From: JALONO01 sp038209965
Lineage (GTDB): Bacteria > Bacteroidota > Bacteroidia > Cytophagales > Thermoflexibacteraceae
Assembly (NCBI GenBank): GCA_038209965.1
Contig: JBBQXF010000116.1
Span: forward strand, 1 to 14,798
Direction: 5' to 3'
DNA: 14,798 nucleotides
This document shows positions 14,218-14,798 of the stretch, in pieces. Each line of letters begins with the position of its first letter. Position 1 is the stretch's first letter. The translations under genes and the position numbers were made by a program. The notes beneath the pieces are model-generated. The model saw only the letters and a program-made list of their open reading frames with translations. It ran no database searches and was not told the origin of the DNA.

Positions 14218-14798
14218 ATGTTGAAAAAAAAATTAACAATTAACGCCTTAACGGGTTTTCTATTGTTTTTGGTGATAGTCTTGAGCGCCGATGTATGTCT
14301 GGCTCAGCGCAGGCCTACCCCCAAAACACAAAAAGGAAAAAAAGCTGTCCCCAAACCAGCGGATAAGTCGGGCAAAAAACCGAATGGACAGCTCCCAGTT
14401 AACCAACCAGACGATGCAATTACCACTGTTGCGGATACAATCCCTGGCGATGGGGAAGAACCCGACACGACCAACCTCGGCAGTGGCAAAGAACAGCGGC
14501 CAGTGGGGATACCCTTCTTTTTGCGCGATCGGTACAATATCTATTCTGGCGCCGGCTCGCGGTTCCGCCAGCGTCAGTCGCCATTCCTGATTGGCCTGCC
14601 CAAAAGTAAATACGGTGATTTGCCCCCTTTCACCCTGGGTTTCCCGGGGATTGATACCAAAGTGCTGTACAAAATGGACAGTGGCTACCAGATCACTGAA
14701 CAAAACGATGGGCTGGATCTGCGGGCCCCGATCCAGATCGATGAGCAGGCGATGAGCAAAATTCGCGATGCCGAAACCCGGCGGCAAGTGTTTCGTGA
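14218..14798 (+). CDS. sprA: N-terminus of a secreted protein resembling SprA (T9SS translocon), 3' end cut
   Basis: An open frame of 193 complete codons from the ATG at 14218 runs off the window. Residues 1-29 are a signal peptide (MLKKKLTINALTGFLLFLVIVLSADVCLA). Residues 30-95 are a low-complexity Lys/Pro/Asp-rich linker, probably disordered. From about 96 the pattern VGIPFFLRDRYNIYS, then SPFLIGLPKS, YKMDSGYQITEQNDGLDLRAP (151-171, key residues Y151, Y157, L167, R169) and a charged helix DEQAMSKIRDAETRRQVFR resembles the N-terminal region of SprA/Sov, whose typical form is R-Y-x-D...S-P-x-x-L, Y-x-x-x-E...L-x-x-R-P, then E-E-x-x-x-x-R. SprA is the very large outer-membrane beta-barrel that exports T9SS cargo. 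The match is by eye to a divergent region. A short GGAG (14211-14214) precedes the ATG. Confidence 0.6.
   Translation, partial: MLKKKLTINALTGFLLFLVIVLSADVCLAQRRPTPKTQKGKKAVPKPADKSGKKPNGQLPVNQPDDAITTVADTIPGDGEEPDTTNLGSGKEQRPVGIPFFLRDRYNIYSGAGSRFRQRQSPFLIGLPKSKYGDLPPFTLGFPGIDTKVLYKMDSGYQITEQNDGLDLRAPIQIDEQAMSKIRDAETRRQVFR

Noticed and set aside
14175..14243. 22-codon upstream frame overlapping the start of the SprA-like gene
   Set aside because: Too short to support, no conserved feature, and no repeat of regulatory codons that would mark a leader peptide.

Overview
The window looks like chromosome of a member of the Bacteroidota, most likely a free-living aquatic member of the Saprospiria or Cytophagia rather than a low-GC marine flavobacterium (the lineage is inferred). 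The signs are a type IX secretion (T9SS) C-terminal sorting domain, a probable SprA N-terminus, tandem DUF3857 secreted proteins, several promoter-like TAnnTTTG boxes, a lack of strong Shine-Dalgarno sites, and a proteorhodopsin with a Met at the spectral-tuning site. Most genes are moderately GC-rich and intergenic DNA is AT-rich.

Layout, left to right. (1) 1-3366, minus strand: two tandem paralogues of secreted DUF3857/transglutaminase-like proteins. The left one is cut by the window edge. Both have lost the expected catalytic Cys. (2) 3804-5781, plus strand: a compact type II restriction-modification pair, a C5-cytosine methyltransferase followed 37 bp later by a PmeII/EcoO109I-type endonuclease. 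(3) 5797-7104, minus strand: a green-type proton-pumping proteorhodopsin, a textbook intrinsic terminator, then a small NTF2/SnoaL-like protein. (4) 7526-11296, plus strand: a 1256-residue exported protein with a signal peptide, a PQQ-sugar-dehydrogenase-like propeller, seven further ~47-residue propeller repeats, a beta-rich region and a T9SS sorting domain. A perfect bidirectional terminator follows. (5) 11431-11964, minus strand: an unrecognised 177-residue protein with weak ADP-ribosyltransferase/TNT-toxin-like motifs. (6) 12558-13707, minus strand: a two-gene pterin operon, a 6-pyruvoyl-tetrahydropterin-synthase-like enzyme and GTP cyclohydrolase I, whose reading frames overlap by 38 nt. 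(7) 14218 to the right edge, plus strand: the N-terminus of a secreted protein that resembles SprA, the T9SS outer-membrane translocon.

How the genes relate: GTP cyclohydrolase I makes dihydroneopterin triphosphate, which the PTPS-like enzyme converts. The methyltransferase protects the host from its partner nuclease. The large secreted protein would leave through the type of machine the right-edge gene may encode. The rhodopsin supplies light-driven proton motive force; retinal synthesis genes (blh, crt) are not in the window. No CRISPR array, tRNA, rRNA or insertion sequence was seen. The best candidates for something undescribed are the ART-like 177-residue protein, the double-propeller T9SS cargo, the overlapping pterin genes with a eukaryote-like PTPS, and the rhodopsin-terminator-NTF2 arrangement.
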